Shown in pieces: positions 42,130-50,968 of a stretch of DNA of 57,684 nucleotides; the stretch's first letter is position 1; the number at the start of each line of letters is the position of its first letter. The stretch spans positions 1 through 57,684 of the forward strand of contig JAAVFV010000040.1 in the NCBI GenBank assembly GCA_014800525.1, given 5' to 3'. A program made the translations under genes and the position numbers. Origin of the DNA: Bacteroidales bacterium. Its GTDB lineage: Bacteria; Bacteroidota; Bacteroidia; Bacteroidales; Muribaculaceae. The notes under the pieces are model-generated. The model made no database searches and had not been told where the DNA came from. It saw only the letters and a program-made list of their open reading frames with translations.

Positions 42130-43395
42130 TTATTTATATCGTGCCCATTTCACAATTTCCATAAGCGAGGGTTTCTTGCCATACATGAAGATACCGATGC
42201 GATAGATCTTTCCACATAGCCATACCATGAAGATCACCGATGCATATAGCATACCTAACGCAACGGCAGTTTCCCATAGAGCGACTCCAAACGGAAGACG
42301 GGCCATCATCACCATGGGAGAAGTGAAAGGAATCATGGAGAGCCAGAATGAGAGTGTGGACTCCGGATCATTTATCACAGTCATCGAGCCGATCACGGCA
42401 ATGATGATTGGCATTGTGGCAATGGATGATAGCTGGCTCGCATCCTGAATATTGCTCACTGCCGAACCTATGGCGGCGTATATGGAGGAATAGAAAAGGA
42501 AACCTCCGATAAAGAATAGAATCACAAATCCAAAGAGGGAGAGCATGAAACCGGGGTCAGACACCTGTGCCAACGCTCCGCTAATCTCTGTCGACATATC
42601 TGTTCCGGCCGCATCGGGGGTGATAAGCGGGAGAATCACAGCTCCTGCCACAGATAGAAGGACACCCCAGAGAAGGATCTGAGTCACGGCTACGAGACCG
42701 ATACCGGTGATCTTACCGAGCATGAGATAGAACGGTTTGACCGACGAGACCACAATCTCCAGCACACGGTTTCCTTTCTCCTCAATGATGGAGGTCATCA
42801 CCATCTGGCCATATATCAGAATAAACATATAGAGAATCATATCGAGCCCAAGGGAAAGGAAATAGGAAAATTCGCTTGATGTCTCCTTATCCTCATCGGA
42901 ATCTATTCTGACGGTAGAGAGCGACACGTCCGGTTTAGCCTCTTCGATTATCTGTTTAAGCCCTTCTATATTATATTGACTCAGGCGGATATCCTCGATG
43001 GCGTTGGTGAGCTGACCGGTGATATAGGCGTTGGTCATCATGGGAATCGTGCCGCGTGACATAAGTGTGATCCCGGTCTGGGGATTATCGATGGCACGAT
43101 TGCCGATTACGAGAATGGCCTCCACATCCTCCCGGTTGCGAAGGGTATCGACAGAAGCTGTGGCGGGAACAAACGTGATTTCCTCATTGCTTTGCAGCTT
43201 TGAGGCAATCTGATTGGTGTAATCTATCACGGTGATAGTCTTCTTTCCCTGGCCTCCCAAGGCGAGGAACAGAGCGGGAGCCGCCATGATGGCGATCATG
43301 ATGATAGGCATCACTATGGTGGTGATGATAAAGCTCTTGCGCTTCACGCGCTCAAGATATTCACGGCGGATGATGAGATATAACGGATTATTCAT
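42130..43395 (-). CDS. ABC-2 type transporter permease (NatB-like)
   Basis: 421 residues. One N-terminal span (RKSFIITTIVMPIIMIAIMA) is followed by a large extracytoplasmic domain (about 45-185), then five or six spans beginning FLSLGLDMILYMFILIYGQM, with MVMTSIIEEKGNRVLEIVVS as the conserved ABC-2 'EEK..R..E' element. This layout fits NatB/ABC-2 exporters. Its start overlaps the stop of the ATPase gene by 8 bases, so both form one exporter. The substrate is unknown; sodium or drugs are typical of relatives. Confidence 0.88.
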   Translation of the reverse strand: MNNPLYLIIRREYLERVKRKSFIITTIVMPIIMIAIMAAPALFLALGGQGKKTITVIDYTNQIASKLQSNEEITFVPATASVDTLRNREDVEAILVIGNRAIDNPQTGITLMSRGTIPMMTNAYITGQLTNAIEDIRLSQYNIEGLKQIIEEAKPDVSLSTVRIDSDEDKETSSEFSYFLSLGLDMILYMFILIYGQMVMTSIIEEKGNRVLEIVVSSVKPFYLMLGKITGIGLVAVTQILLWGVLLSVAGAVILPLITPDAAGTDMSTEISGALAQVSDPGFMLSLFGFVILFFIGGFLFYSSIYAAIGSAVSNIQDASQLSSIATMPIIIAVIGSMTVINDPESTLSFWLSMIPFTSPMVMMARLPFGVALWETAVALGMLYASVIFMVWLCGKIYRIGIFMYGKKPSLMEIVKWARYK

Positions 43396-44359
43396 TGCTT
43401 ACGGGGGTTGAGGGGTGATAGGGAGGAGGAAAAGCTGTGCCTGCATTTACGGCGCGCACGAAGATGTCGTTGATGGATGGAATCACGCGCTCGAAGCTCC
43501 GGAGATTGAGATAGCCGTTGAGGGTGGCTATCACATCGCGCAGGGTCACGGAGTCGGGGAGAAGGAGCGTGGCCTGATGGAGACCCATGCGGTCGTCGGC
43601 TTCAAGGGCGAACTCAGCTCCGAGGCGATCGGCAACTTCCAGGGCATTCTCAGCCTTATCGGAGAACCCGATTCGATAGCGCTGATCTGAGAATCTTTCC
43701 CTGATCTCGCGCACACTGCCGGAAAGAATATTCCGGGATTGATTGATGAGGGTGATGTTATCGCATAATTCCTCTACACTGGCCATATTGTGAGTGGAGA
43801 AAATGATGGTGGAACCCTCATCGCGAAGGCGGAGAATTTCGCGTTTCAACACCTCGGCATTGATAGGGTCGAAGCCTGAGAAGGGTTCATCGAAGATGAG
43901 GAGTTCGGGACGGTGGAGGACAGTTATTACAAACTGCACCTTCTGAGCCATACCCTTCGACAATTCCTCAATCTTCTTATCCCACCAGCTTGTGATTTCA
44001 AGGCGTTCGAACCATTCGCGGACGCGGCTTTCGGCTTCCCTGGAAGAGAGGCCTTTGAGGCGGGCAAAGAACAAGGCTTGTTCGCCGACCTTCATTTTCT
44101 TATAAAGACCTCGTTCCTCGGGTAGATAACCGATATTCTTTACATCCGCCTCCGTAAGGGGATGACCATTGAATTCGACCTCTCCGCTATCGGGGGCCGT
44201 GATGTGATTGATGATCCGGATCAGGGTGGTCTTGCCGGCACCATTCGGTCCGAGAAGACCATATACCTGACCGCGAGGCACTTCAATTGAAACATCAGAG
44301 AGGGCTTTATGTCCCACAAATTCTTTTGAGATGTTTCTTGCTACGATAATATTATCCAT
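43388..44359 (-). CDS. ABC transporter ATP-binding protein (NatA-like)
   Basis: 323 residues. Walker A GLLGPNGAGKTTLIR, signature LSKGMAQKVQ, Walker B LLIFDEPFSGFDP and the switch histidine ST HN (IIFSTHNM) are all present. The last about 80 residues form the C-terminal extension (DUF4162-like) usual in NatA-type exporters. It pairs with the overlapping permease. It is preceded by a GntR regulator on the same strand; 43 bases separate them. Confidence 0.92.
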   Translation of the reverse strand: MDNIIVARNISKEFVGHKALSDVSIEVPRGQVYGLLGPNGAGKTTLIRIINHITAPDSGEVEFNGHPLTEADVKNIGYLPEERGLYKKMKVGEQALFFARLKGLSSREAESRVREWFERLEITSWWDKKIEELSKGMAQKVQFVITVLHRPELLIFDEPFSGFDPINAEVLKREILRLRDEGSTIIFSTHNMASVEELCDNITLINQSRNILSGSVREIRERFSDQRYRIGFSDKAENALEVADRLGAEFALEADDRMGLHQATLLLPDSVTLRDVIATLNGYLNLRSFERVIPSINDIFVRAVNAGTAFPPPYHPSTPVSNE

Positions 44360-44377
44360 AATATAGGCAGATTCATT

Positions 44378-44394
44378 GAAGTTTTGACAACTTC
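44378..44394 (-). terminator. Short 3'-end hairpin after the GntR gene
   Basis: On the minus strand GAAGTTGTCAAAACTTC, 6-bp arms, lying 8 bases past the GntR stop codon. Near-identical hairpins follow the helicase gene (13,456) and occur at 51,920. It may be a weak terminator or a processing site; it lacks a T-run. Confidence 0.4.
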
Positions 44395-44402
44395 ATTAAA
44401 AG

Positions 44403-44750
44403 TCAGATAGATTCTATCAGTTCATCGCGGCTGATGCCGAGTCGTTCCATCTCCTTGCGTAGAGCGGGGAGAGTGGATTCAAAGAATTCGCGACGACGTT
44501 CCCTGACCACTTGAAACGGCGCATCCTCAGTGAGAATAAATCCCATACCGCGACGGGGGGAGATCACACCGGCCTCCTGGAGATATTCCATAGCCTTGAG
44601 GACGGTGCGGGTGTTGACACTCATGTTGGCTGCAAGTTCCCTCACCGATGGAATCTTCTCTCCGGGAGGCCACGTACCATCTATTATGTTATTGAAGGCA
44701 TAGTCGGCGATCTGACGATAGATGGGTTTGTTATCGCTGAATTCCATCAT
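44403..44750 (-). CDS. GntR-family regulator, YtrA type
   Basis: 115 residues. A winged helix (YRQIADYAFNNIIDGTWPPG then EKIPSVRELAANMSVNTRTV LKAMEYLQEAG) fills two thirds. The short C-terminal tail of about 40 residues has no ligand domain, as in the YtrA subfamily, whose members regulate neighbouring ABC transporters in response to cell-envelope stress. It overlaps the membrane-protein gene upstream by 4 bases and is followed by an ABC exporter, fitting that role. Confidence 0.9.
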   Translation of the reverse strand: MMEFSDNKPIYRQIADYAFNNIIDGTWPPGEKIPSVRELAANMSVNTRTVLKAMEYLQEAGVISPRRGMGFILTEDAPFQVVRERRREFFESTLPALRKEMERLGISRDELIESI

Positions 44751-45508
44751 AGATTTCGCTTCTTTAAGACGCGATAATTAAGCCAAAGCATCGTTAGAGA
44801 GGCGCAGGCCATCAGAAGAGTCACGCTCCAAATATAAGAAGATGAGACCATCCTATCCATGATTTCAGATTGAATCTCTTCTTTATTAATATTGATGGGA
44901 AAGGAGTGGGATTCGAGCAAACCGGTTGTTTCCGAAATGCCCCATATGAAACCGATAAGGCCGAAGACAAGCTGAGTGGCGAATACACTTAGCACGGCTT
45001 TGATAATGCGTGATTTCCGGGCGTAAGTGACCACATAGAGACAGATCAATATCTGGAGAAGAGTGGATAGGATGTTCAAACATTTTAATCTGAAGGAATT
45101 ATTAACTGCTAATTCCAGGGTGTCTGTCATTAGGGCAGTCTGAATCTCCGGAATATGAAAATATAATCGGTTGGACAGATAGGGATACACATAACAGAAT
45201 ATCGGAATAATAATTAGAAAATAAATTATCCGCCACGTGAATTTTTCTGCAGCTGTGGCGGGAATCAGACGTTCTACAATTCGAGTATCACCATTTTTGG
45301 CCAGAACGATGGGAGAGAGCACCACAAGGTATCCCAAAATGGAATTTCCAATTGCGAAAATACTTATCTGCGCCTGCGCCGGGAGAGGGAGCAAGGTAAG
45401 GATAGCTACCAAAACTGAAATTACGAAATAAAGGAAGAGTTGATGCTTTACCATAGGGTAATGATATTCCCATAAGTATTTCAGTCGGTTGAAGTTGATT
45501 AAGGTCAT
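44747..45508 (-). CDS. Multi-span membrane protein, probable ABC permease partner
   Basis: 253 residues with about six hydrophobic segments (for example HQLFLYFVISVLVAILTLLP, ILGYLVVLSPIVLA, IIYFLIIIPIFCYVYPYLS, CLNILSTLLQILICLYVVTY, VFATQLVFGLIGFIWGI, IWSVTLLMACASLTMLWLNY). No family is recognised with certainty. It is placed between an ABC ATPase (27 bases upstream) and the GntR gene (4-base overlap), so it is most likely the membrane component of that transporter. Confidence 0.75.
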   Translation of the reverse strand: MTLINFNRLKYLWEYHYPMVKHQLFLYFVISVLVAILTLLPLPAQAQISIFAIGNSILGYLVVLSPIVLAKNGDTRIVERLIPATAAEKFTWRIIYFLIIIPIFCYVYPYLSNRLYFHIPEIQTALMTDTLELAVNNSFRLKCLNILSTLLQILICLYVVTYARKSRIIKAVLSVFATQLVFGLIGFIWGISETTGLLESHSFPININKEEIQSEIMDRMVSSSYIWSVTLLMACASLTMLWLNYRVLKKRNL

Positions 45509-45535
45509 AAGAGTTAATCTATTATCGTTTACTTT

Positions 45536-46375
45536 TCAGTAACTACTTAGTAACTGGAGCAAATAAGAAGCTTTCGGAGAATGAAGACCGGAATATAGCA
45601 GACGCCAGTCGACCGGGCTCGTTCCCTCGCAGAGGGCCGGATCACTGATGTTCAACGCTCTTCCGATTTGCAATTCCGAATAGATTGCAGCTGGATCCGG
45701 AATCTTGGTTACGGAAAATGAGAGTCGCTCTTCCACATTCTCAACAGTTCCGGCATAAATCATTCTGGATTTAGACAGGAATATGGCTCCATCATAGAGA
45801 TGTTCGAGTTCTTCTACCGAGTGAGTGGAGAGTATTATTGTCTGGTCGTGTTCCACTGTCGAAGCTATAATTCGCTTTAAGGTGGAGCGTCCTTCAATAT
45901 CGAGACCATTGGTGGGTTCATCGAGCAGCAAGACATCCACTCCCATAGCCAGAACGTATGCCAATTGGGATTTCTTGCGATAGCCTAAAGAGAGATCAGC
46001 GAGTTTCTCATCGCCGGTGAGACCGAACTGACTGAGATTGTCGACAAATCGCTTCATGGAGAAGCGGGGATAGAAACGGGAATGCATCGCGGCAAACTCC
46101 CGGATGGTTTTACCTGGGAAAATCTGGTTTTCCTCCAGAAGAAACACATGCCCTAAGTCTTCCGGTCGGTCTGAGGTCGGCTCGCTGTCATTAATAGTCA
46201 CAGATCCGGAGGACGGATGGCATAGTCCGGCGATGATATGGAGCATGGTGGTTTTTCCCGCGCCATTTTCTCCGGCAAGAAGCCAGATGCCCGGTCGGAT
46301 ATTGACAGAAATGTCTGATAGAGCCGGGCGTATCTGCTTTCGATAGAAGAAGGTGAGATTGTTGAGTTCAATCAT
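45536..46375 (-). CDS. ABC transporter ATP-binding protein
   Basis: About 279 residues from the ATG at 46375 (MIELNNLTFFYRKQ). The frame is open further upstream to 46477, but that part is low quality and overlaps the end of the TraB gene. Walker A LLAGENGAGKTTMLH, signature LSLGYRKKSQ, Walker B VLLLDEPTNGLD and the ILSTHSVEEL switch are visible. It is first in a unit with the membrane protein and the YtrA-like regulator, matching a YtrB-type ATPase. Confidence 0.88.
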   Translation of the reverse strand: MIELNNLTFFYRKQIRPALSDISVNIRPGIWLLAGENGAGKTTMLHIIAGLCHPSSGSVTINDSEPTSDRPEDLGHVFLLEENQIFPGKTIREFAAMHSRFYPRFSMKRFVDNLSQFGLTGDEKLADLSLGYRKKSQLAYVLAMGVDVLLLDEPTNGLDIEGRSTLKRIIASTVEHDQTIILSTHSVEELEHLYDGAIFLSKSRMIYAGTVENVEERLSFSVTKIPDPAAIYSELQIGRALNISDPALCEGTSPVDWRLLYSGLHSPKASYLLQLLSSY

Positions 46376-46397
46376 CTTGGAAAGTACAAGGAAAACA

Positions 46398-47282
46398 TTA
46401 ATTGACGGGGGTGATGGTGTATCCTGCTTTTCGTAGGCTTTCCAGGATCCCTCTTTCCCCTGGCAGATGTCCTGCACCGACCACCACCATCAGAGACTTC
46501 TCAGGCAACTCTGCCTTAAGTATTTTCACCCAATTGTCGTTCCGATGGAAAAGGATGCGTTCGAGAGTTTCTGGATTATTATCTTCCTCTTCGGCTATGA
46601 GGTCATAGAGTTTCTGGATGTCATGAGAGGTGTATGCGTTAGCCAGTTCGATTGCTTTCCGGCCTTCGTTCTCCTCATCTGCTACGGTATTCATAAGGGA
46701 TTCCAGTTGTTCGGAAATCGGCTGACCATATATTATTCCTAACTGATATTCCATAGTCTCCAGCCCCTCAACCTGTTTTCCGGCTTCCCGTGCACGTGTC
46801 TGCATTGTAGCATCGATTCCTTCCATAGGATTAAGGGAGGGGAGCACGCGAGCCGCCATTGAAGCTGCCAGCTGAGTGGAGATAACAGCCGGTTTCAGCA
46901 TAGAAATCATTATCTTGAGCTGATTCTCATCGTTGCCGTATTTGGTCCAGGTAGTAGTGAGGCTATCGATCTGAGCCGGAGTGAGGAGCAGGCTCAGAGT
47001 GCTGTCGGAGGGAGCCATAGCCTGTTTCTGAATGGCCATTATAGTTTCGGGATTTCCCATTGAGTTCATGTCGATCTCTCCGTATACCTTGTCGGCATTC
47101 CGGATAATCGAGGGGAGTTCCGGAATGGAATCCACAGCTGAGAGAGGAGCGAAATGATGAGTGCCGAGCACATAGCTTACCTTATCGGAGCCCTGCTTCT
47201 CAACTTTGAAAAGCACCTGACCGGAAGCAGCGGAGCTGAAAAGCATTGCTGCAGCTGAAGCGATAATTGAAATTTTCTTCAT
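46398..47282 (-). CDS. TraB/GumN-family protein
   Basis: 294 residues with a signal peptide (MKKISIIASAAAMLFSSAAS). VSYVLGTHHFAPLSAV (the GTHH/GT-H motif), YGEIDM (metal-site Glu) and MVVVGAGHLPGERGILESL (the G-x-GH-LPG motif) define the TraB/GumN superfamily of predicted metalloproteases of the EreA/ChaN-like fold. It is predicted periplasmic. It lies 22 bases upstream of the ABC ATPase and may share its transcript. Confidence 0.88.
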   Translation of the reverse strand: MKKISIIASAAAMLFSSAASGQVLFKVEKQGSDKVSYVLGTHHFAPLSAVDSIPELPSIIRNADKVYGEIDMNSMGNPETIMAIQKQAMAPSDSTLSLLLTPAQIDSLTTTWTKYGNDENQLKIMISMLKPAVISTQLAASMAARVLPSLNPMEGIDATMQTRAREAGKQVEGLETMEYQLGIIYGQPISEQLESLMNTVADEENEGRKAIELANAYTSHDIQKLYDLIAEEEDNNPETLERILFHRNDNWVKILKAELPEKSLMVVVGAGHLPGERGILESLRKAGYTITPVN

Positions 47283-47388
47283 AGTTATAGGATGGGAGTA
47301 TAGTTATAGGATGGTAGGATTTACGGTGTAAAGTCAGATTGAGTTAAGAGGAGATAGTGTTGTTGTGATGTACTCATATACAACACTA

Positions 47389-47396
47389 CAAAATTA
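47389..47396 (-). promoter_or_regulatory. -7 box of the TraB/GumN gene
   Basis: TAATTTTG on the minus strand, about 107 bases upstream of the ATG. The leader contains GTGTTGT and ACAACAC (about 47,358-47,387), which can form a hairpin next to the transcription start. Confidence 0.5.
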
Positions 47397-47468
47397 ATGA
47401 AAAATTTCAGGGTATACATAATATTAAGATATATTAACATTATTCCTTATTCTAATCGATCTGGTATC

Positions 47469-47476
47469 TAATTTTG
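47469..47476 (+). promoter_or_regulatory. -7 box of the small GNAT gene
   Basis: TAATTTTG on the plus strand, 95 bases before the ATG at 47571. It is divergent from the TraB promoter. Confidence 0.45.
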
Positions 47477-47570
47477 TGGATTATAGGAAGTAGAGCTCCG
47501 CACTAAAAAATCAAACATTTACCAAACACCATTGTTCTATTTTTATTGGATGGAGTCAAAATTAAATGCT

Positions 47571-47873
47571 ATGGAGTTTATAACTGAAAAAGAGAGGATC
47601 TATGCCACTTATGAGTCGGGGAAGGTGATAGCGGAGGTGACATTCCCAACAAAAAATGGAGTGGCGGTGATTGATCATACTTTTGTGGATCCCTCCCTGA
47701 GGGGAGGAGGCGTTGCCGGTAAGCTTATGCAGCTGGCAGTGGATAAGATCCTGGCGGATGGCAATAAATTATCCGCTACGTGTACATATGCTGTAGCGTG
47801 GTTACAGCGTCATCCCGGGTATGAGATAGTAGAATCTGGTCCGGTAGCCTGTCGCATCGACAGAAGACGATAA
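47571..47873 (+). CDS. YjdJ-type minimal GNAT acetyltransferase-like protein
   Basis: About 100 residues from the ATG at 47571; two earlier in-frame ATGs (47532, 47550) are possible but would add an unconserved head. VIDHTFVDPSLRGGGVAGKL contains the acetyl-CoA-binding R-GGG-AGKL loop, and YAVAWLQRHPGYEIV is the characteristic end of the small GNAT family PF14542. The acceptor substrate is unknown. It stands alone. Confidence 0.85.
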   Translation: MEFITEKERIYATYESGKVIAEVTFPTKNGVAVIDHTFVDPSLRGGGVAGKLMQLAVDKILADGNKLSATCTYAVAWLQRHPGYEIVESGPVACRIDRRR

Positions 47874-48255
47874 TATTTCGCGTTACTCAGAGTTTAATTA
47901 GGGATATTCAGTTAATGGGTTGACTTTTCAAGCTACAAATTGAGCGAAGTTGCCTATTGCGGTATTGTTTTGATTGCGGACGCAAATTTTCGGTCCTCAG
48001 CACATGAAATGGGCGTTATCCAGATATCCGAATGCTGTAAGAACTTTACAGCTCCATTGAGCCCCAATACAGAGACCAATTCCAAGATCGGAATTTCTGA
48101 TGACCTCTTCAATAGTTGGAACAAGAAGTTTTTTTAGCCGTCCAAGTAATAATGAGTGGATAAAATATGAGCAAGTGTACCCACATTTTATCCACTTATA
48201 ATTATAAAAACCTCAATTGGTGACAGCAGATAATTTAGAGCGAATCGATAATTTA
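47874..48255. terminator. Spacer with perfect inverted repeat (bidirectional terminator)
   Basis: AGTGGATAAAAT (48155-48166) and ATTTTATCCACT (48185-48196) are exact complements around an 18-base loop, between convergent genes. It can serve both strands. The rest of the 380-base gap has no gene I can support. Confidence 0.6.
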
Positions 48256-49176
48256 CTATTTACAATTTCCCTTTGTATAGATGAATAAATAGTCGAATTT
48301 ATTTTGTGGCATAAGGAGTACCCAAATGCCGAAGATTATTTGGATGAGTAAACAGAGTTTAAACATTCCGGCATAGGGAGTTGCAGCGCTAAATAATGCT
48401 ATCACCCACACAATAAAAAGGATAAATCCGATAGCTGATAGGTCATTTCTATTGCACTTAAAGAAGAATGCAGGGAGAAAAATCATGGCGATAATTCCAT
48501 AGAGGGTTTTATTTATCCCACTCGGATTACAATTCTTTCCGCGAGCATAGTTTGCATTCATGAATTTTCGGAGGAGAGTTTTATCGTCGGAAATTTTTTC
48601 AAATGGGCCATGGGCATTATCTGATACTTCTGTTTTAAACGGATATACATTGGAATTTCGAAGTAAACTATCCTGAGTGTACGGGCCATGAGCCTCCTCT
48701 CGACCATTGCGGAAATAGTAGTCGTGATCATATTCCCTCTCATCGGACTCCTCCTCTTCCTCAACTTCCCACTCATCGGATTCCTCCTCTTCCTCAGCTT
48801 CCCACTCATCGGACTCCTCCTCTTCCTCATCAGAAGATGAGAAGAAACTGCGATTACTTGAATGCTTTTCTTTCTTTTGCTTTTTCTTAGCCTCCTTTTT
48901 TTCTATCTTATCAGCTTCTTCAATAAAGGACTTTTTGAATGTATTGTTTGTAATCTCTTTTGAGGTGATTATAAATTCTTCTTTTCTTCCGTTATTGAGC
49001 GTAACTATTACTCTATCAGAGGAAACCTGATTTAGTGAGCCATCCTTTACACCCGTATAGGCTAAATTTTTACCGGATCCACCTGTGTTGTAAAAGAGAG
49101 CATAATTCTGACCATACTTTTCTATCCAGATTTTCTTGACCTTAGTTCGTTTATCATAGATATTTATGGAGCTCAT
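48256..49176 (-). CDS. Membrane protein with GYF-like domain and acidic repeat
   Basis: About 306 residues from the ATG at 49176 (MSSINIYDK); the frame is open to 49251. The N-terminal about 100 residues are a small beta domain (KVKKIWIEKYGQNYALFYNT). A lysine-rich then strongly acidic segment follows, with three copies of EEEEESDEWE-type repeats. Next is a GYF_2-like module (YYFRNGREEAHGPYTQDSLL and NAHGPFEKI), then three C-terminal spans (LYGIIAMIFLPAFFFKC, LSAIGFILFIVWVIALFSA, MFKLCLLIQIIFGIWVLLM). GYF domains bind proline-rich partners. Function is unknown. The residue order from start to stop is intact. Confidence 0.7.
   Translation of the reverse strand: MSSINIYDKRTKVKKIWIEKYGQNYALFYNTGGSGKNLAYTGVKDGSLNQVSSDRVIVTLNNGRKEEFIITSKEITNNTFKKSFIEEADKIEKKEAKKKQKKEKHSSNRSFFSSSDEEEEESDEWEAEEEEESDEWEVEEEEESDEREYDHDYYFRNGREEAHGPYTQDSLLRNSNVYPFKTEVSDNAHGPFEKISDDKTLLRKFMNANYARGKNCNPSGINKTLYGIIAMIFLPAFFFKCNRNDLSAIGFILFIVWVIALFSAATPYAGMFKLCLLIQIIFGIWVLLMPQNKFDYLFIYTKGNCK
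48734..48832 (-). repeat. In-frame tandem repeat encoding acidic units
   Basis: A 36-bp unit (plus strand GGACTCCTCCTCTTCCTCA...) is present nearly three times and encodes EEEEESDEWE variants. Copy number could vary between strains without breaking the frame. Confidence 0.7.
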
Positions 49177-49474
49177 GAAACGTATTGTTAGGTTCTGCTT
49201 ACGTCCTTTCAAGCGATTCAGCATTTTCTTTTTTGAGTAATAAAGAAACACAAATGAAGAAATGAAAAAATCGATGCATTTCTTCTCGATATTCGGATGT
49301 AAATAAACGCATGTTTCTATATGTGTTGCAAAGTTATAACATTAATTCATACTATGCAAGTTCTTCTTAGTCCTTTTCCATTTTTTTATAACCGAATGGG
49401 TGAATCTCGGCGTCGGCATCGAGCCGACATAGAGATTTGGGTCATTGGCAAGCCACTGCCCCTTCTGTATTATA

Positions 49475-49533
49475 CTGATTTGGGTTGACTCTTTTTTAAG
49501 GTTTTAAGCTATAAAAGAGTCAACCCAAATCAG
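49475..49533. repeat. 21-bp perfect inverted repeat beside rtcB
   Basis: CTGATTTGGGTTGACTCTTT plus one T (49475-49495) and its exact complement (49513-49533) enclose a 17-base loop. It is 14 bases beyond the rtcB stop codon, so it would form a very stable hairpin at the end of that transcript. No T-run follows, and the arm length exceeds ordinary terminators. The remaining spacer (49,252-49,474) shows nothing specific. Confidence 0.75.
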
Positions 49534-49546
49534 TAAAATACATTAT

Positions 49547-50803
49547 TCAATTGGAGGCCTTGAAATTGAAAATAGGGCGGATAATGGTGTCGATTGTTAC
49601 AGTATCCCCAATGTTGGCTATGATTTCTTCAGCAGGTTTATACACCATCGGTGACTCATCGCGCGTGAAGTCGTTGACAGACTCAGAGTAAATGCCCTTC
49701 ATCGATGTCTCGAAGTCTTCCATCGTTATTTTCTGATATGCCTGTGTGCGGCTCAAAACTCGTCCGGCACCATGAGGAGCCGAATAGTTCCAATCCGGAT
49801 TTCCCTTCCCTGTGCAAAGTATTGAACCATCGCGCATATTCAGGGGAATAATGCATCGTTCGCCTGCCGCTGCAGAGATGGAACCCTTCCGGATAATGTT
49901 ATCATCGCTGATATAATTATGGATTGATTCAAATTCCTCTTTTACTTCCGCCTCGGGGAAGAAGCGCATCAGGAGAAGCGATATGAGTTTGCGGTTGAGC
50001 ACGGCCCATCGCTGACAGAGGCGCATATCATGGAGATAATGCTCACGCTCTTCCTCTTCGACATAGCAGAGGGTTGCCGGCAGTGCGGGCTGGGCCGATC
50101 GGTGCTCCCTACGCATCTTCTTGATTACACCCTGAAGTTCATCCCGCCGGCCGGAAGCTTTATACTCCTCGATGGTGCGACGGATGGTATCTTCAAATTC
50201 ATCGGCTCCATCAGTGAGGTGTTTTACGGCCTTTGCCTGATAGATATCGGCCACCTGCTTGCCAAGGTTGCGCGAGCCGGTATGAATCACGAGATATACA
50301 TCCCCGTCATCATCCTTGTCGAGCTCTATGAAGTGGTTGCCACCTCCGAGCGATCCGATAGACTTATTGATTCGGCCTGAGTCTTTAAGTTCACGGTAGC
50401 AGTATAGTTCCGTCACCAGTTGCTTGGCTTCACGATAGATATCCATTTCCTCACCCAAAAGAGGTTTGAAACCGAAACGACTTTCCCGCACTATCTTTCC
50501 CGAAGGGACATTCCCCCGTATGTGTTCATAGAAGGCATGAAAGTCGATATCGGAGAGCTTGCCGAGATTAAGTAGGCGCATTCCGCAGCCGATGTCCACC
50601 CCCACAATGTTGGGAATCACCTTGTCACCCAGGTCACCCGTGAACCCGATCACGCAACCGGCTCCGGCATGAACGTCGGGCATGATGCGTATCTTCTTGT
50701 CGGAGAACACGTCAATCGAAAGAAGCTCCTCAATCTGGGCTATAGCCGATGCATCAATATTGTCAGTGAAAATCTTCACATCGTATCCATCTATTGTTTT
50801 CAT
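49547..50803 (-). CDS. rtcB: RtcB-type RNA ligase
   Basis: 418 residues. IMPDVHAGAGCVIGFTG and IVGVDIGCGMR (metal ligands Asp and Cys), SLGGGNHFIEL, IHTGSRNLGK and the guanylylated histidine region SAPHGAGRVLSR are all present. RtcB joins 2',3'-cyclic phosphate or 3'-phosphate RNA ends to 5'-OH ends with GTP and manganese, in RNA repair. A -7 box TACCTTTG (minus strand, 50826-50833) lies 23 bases before the ATG. It is a stand-alone gene without rtcA or rtcR. Confidence 0.93.
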   Translation of the reverse strand: MKTIDGYDVKIFTDNIDASAIAQIEELLSIDVFSDKKIRIMPDVHAGAGCVIGFTGDLGDKVIPNIVGVDIGCGMRLLNLGKLSDIDFHAFYEHIRGNVPSGKIVRESRFGFKPLLGEEMDIYREAKQLVTELYCYRELKDSGRINKSIGSLGGGNHFIELDKDDDGDVYLVIHTGSRNLGKQVADIYQAKAVKHLTDGADEFEDTIRRTIEEYKASGRRDELQGVIKKMRREHRSAQPALPATLCYVEEEEREHYLHDMRLCQRWAVLNRKLISLLLMRFFPEAEVKEEFESIHNYISDDNIIRKGSISAAAGERCIIPLNMRDGSILCTGKGNPDWNYSAPHGAGRVLSRTQAYQKITMEDFETSMKGIYSESVNDFTRDESPMVYKPAEEIIANIGDTVTIDTIIRPIFNFKASN

Positions 50804-50825
50804 ATTCTGAATTTTTATTACGATG

Positions 50826-50833
50826 CAAAGGTA
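50826..50833 (-). promoter_or_regulatory. -7 box of rtcB
   Basis: TACCTTTG on the minus strand, 22 bases upstream of the start codon, giving a leader of about 15 bases. Confidence 0.55.
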
Positions 50834-50917
50834 GAACGCTACTGCGCAACTATTATGCGCACTATGAAATATCTCTGAAAATTATTTCTAAATAAATATT
50901 AAAAACTATTTGATTAG

Positions 50918-50968
50918 AAAAATCTGCATGCATCTGCGAAAGCGATCTGCGTTGATATGTGAGCAAAT
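50918..50968. repeat. ATCTG dispersed repeat, diverged copy
   Basis: AAAATCTGCATGCATCTGCG followed by AAAGCGATCTGCGTTGATAT, a diverged member of the ATCTGTG family. It ends next to the stop codon of the potassium-channel gene. Confidence 0.45.

Noticed and set aside
47940..48137. 65-codon open frame after the GNAT gene
   Set aside because: It needs a TTG start, has no recognisable features, and ends next to a terminator between convergent genes.
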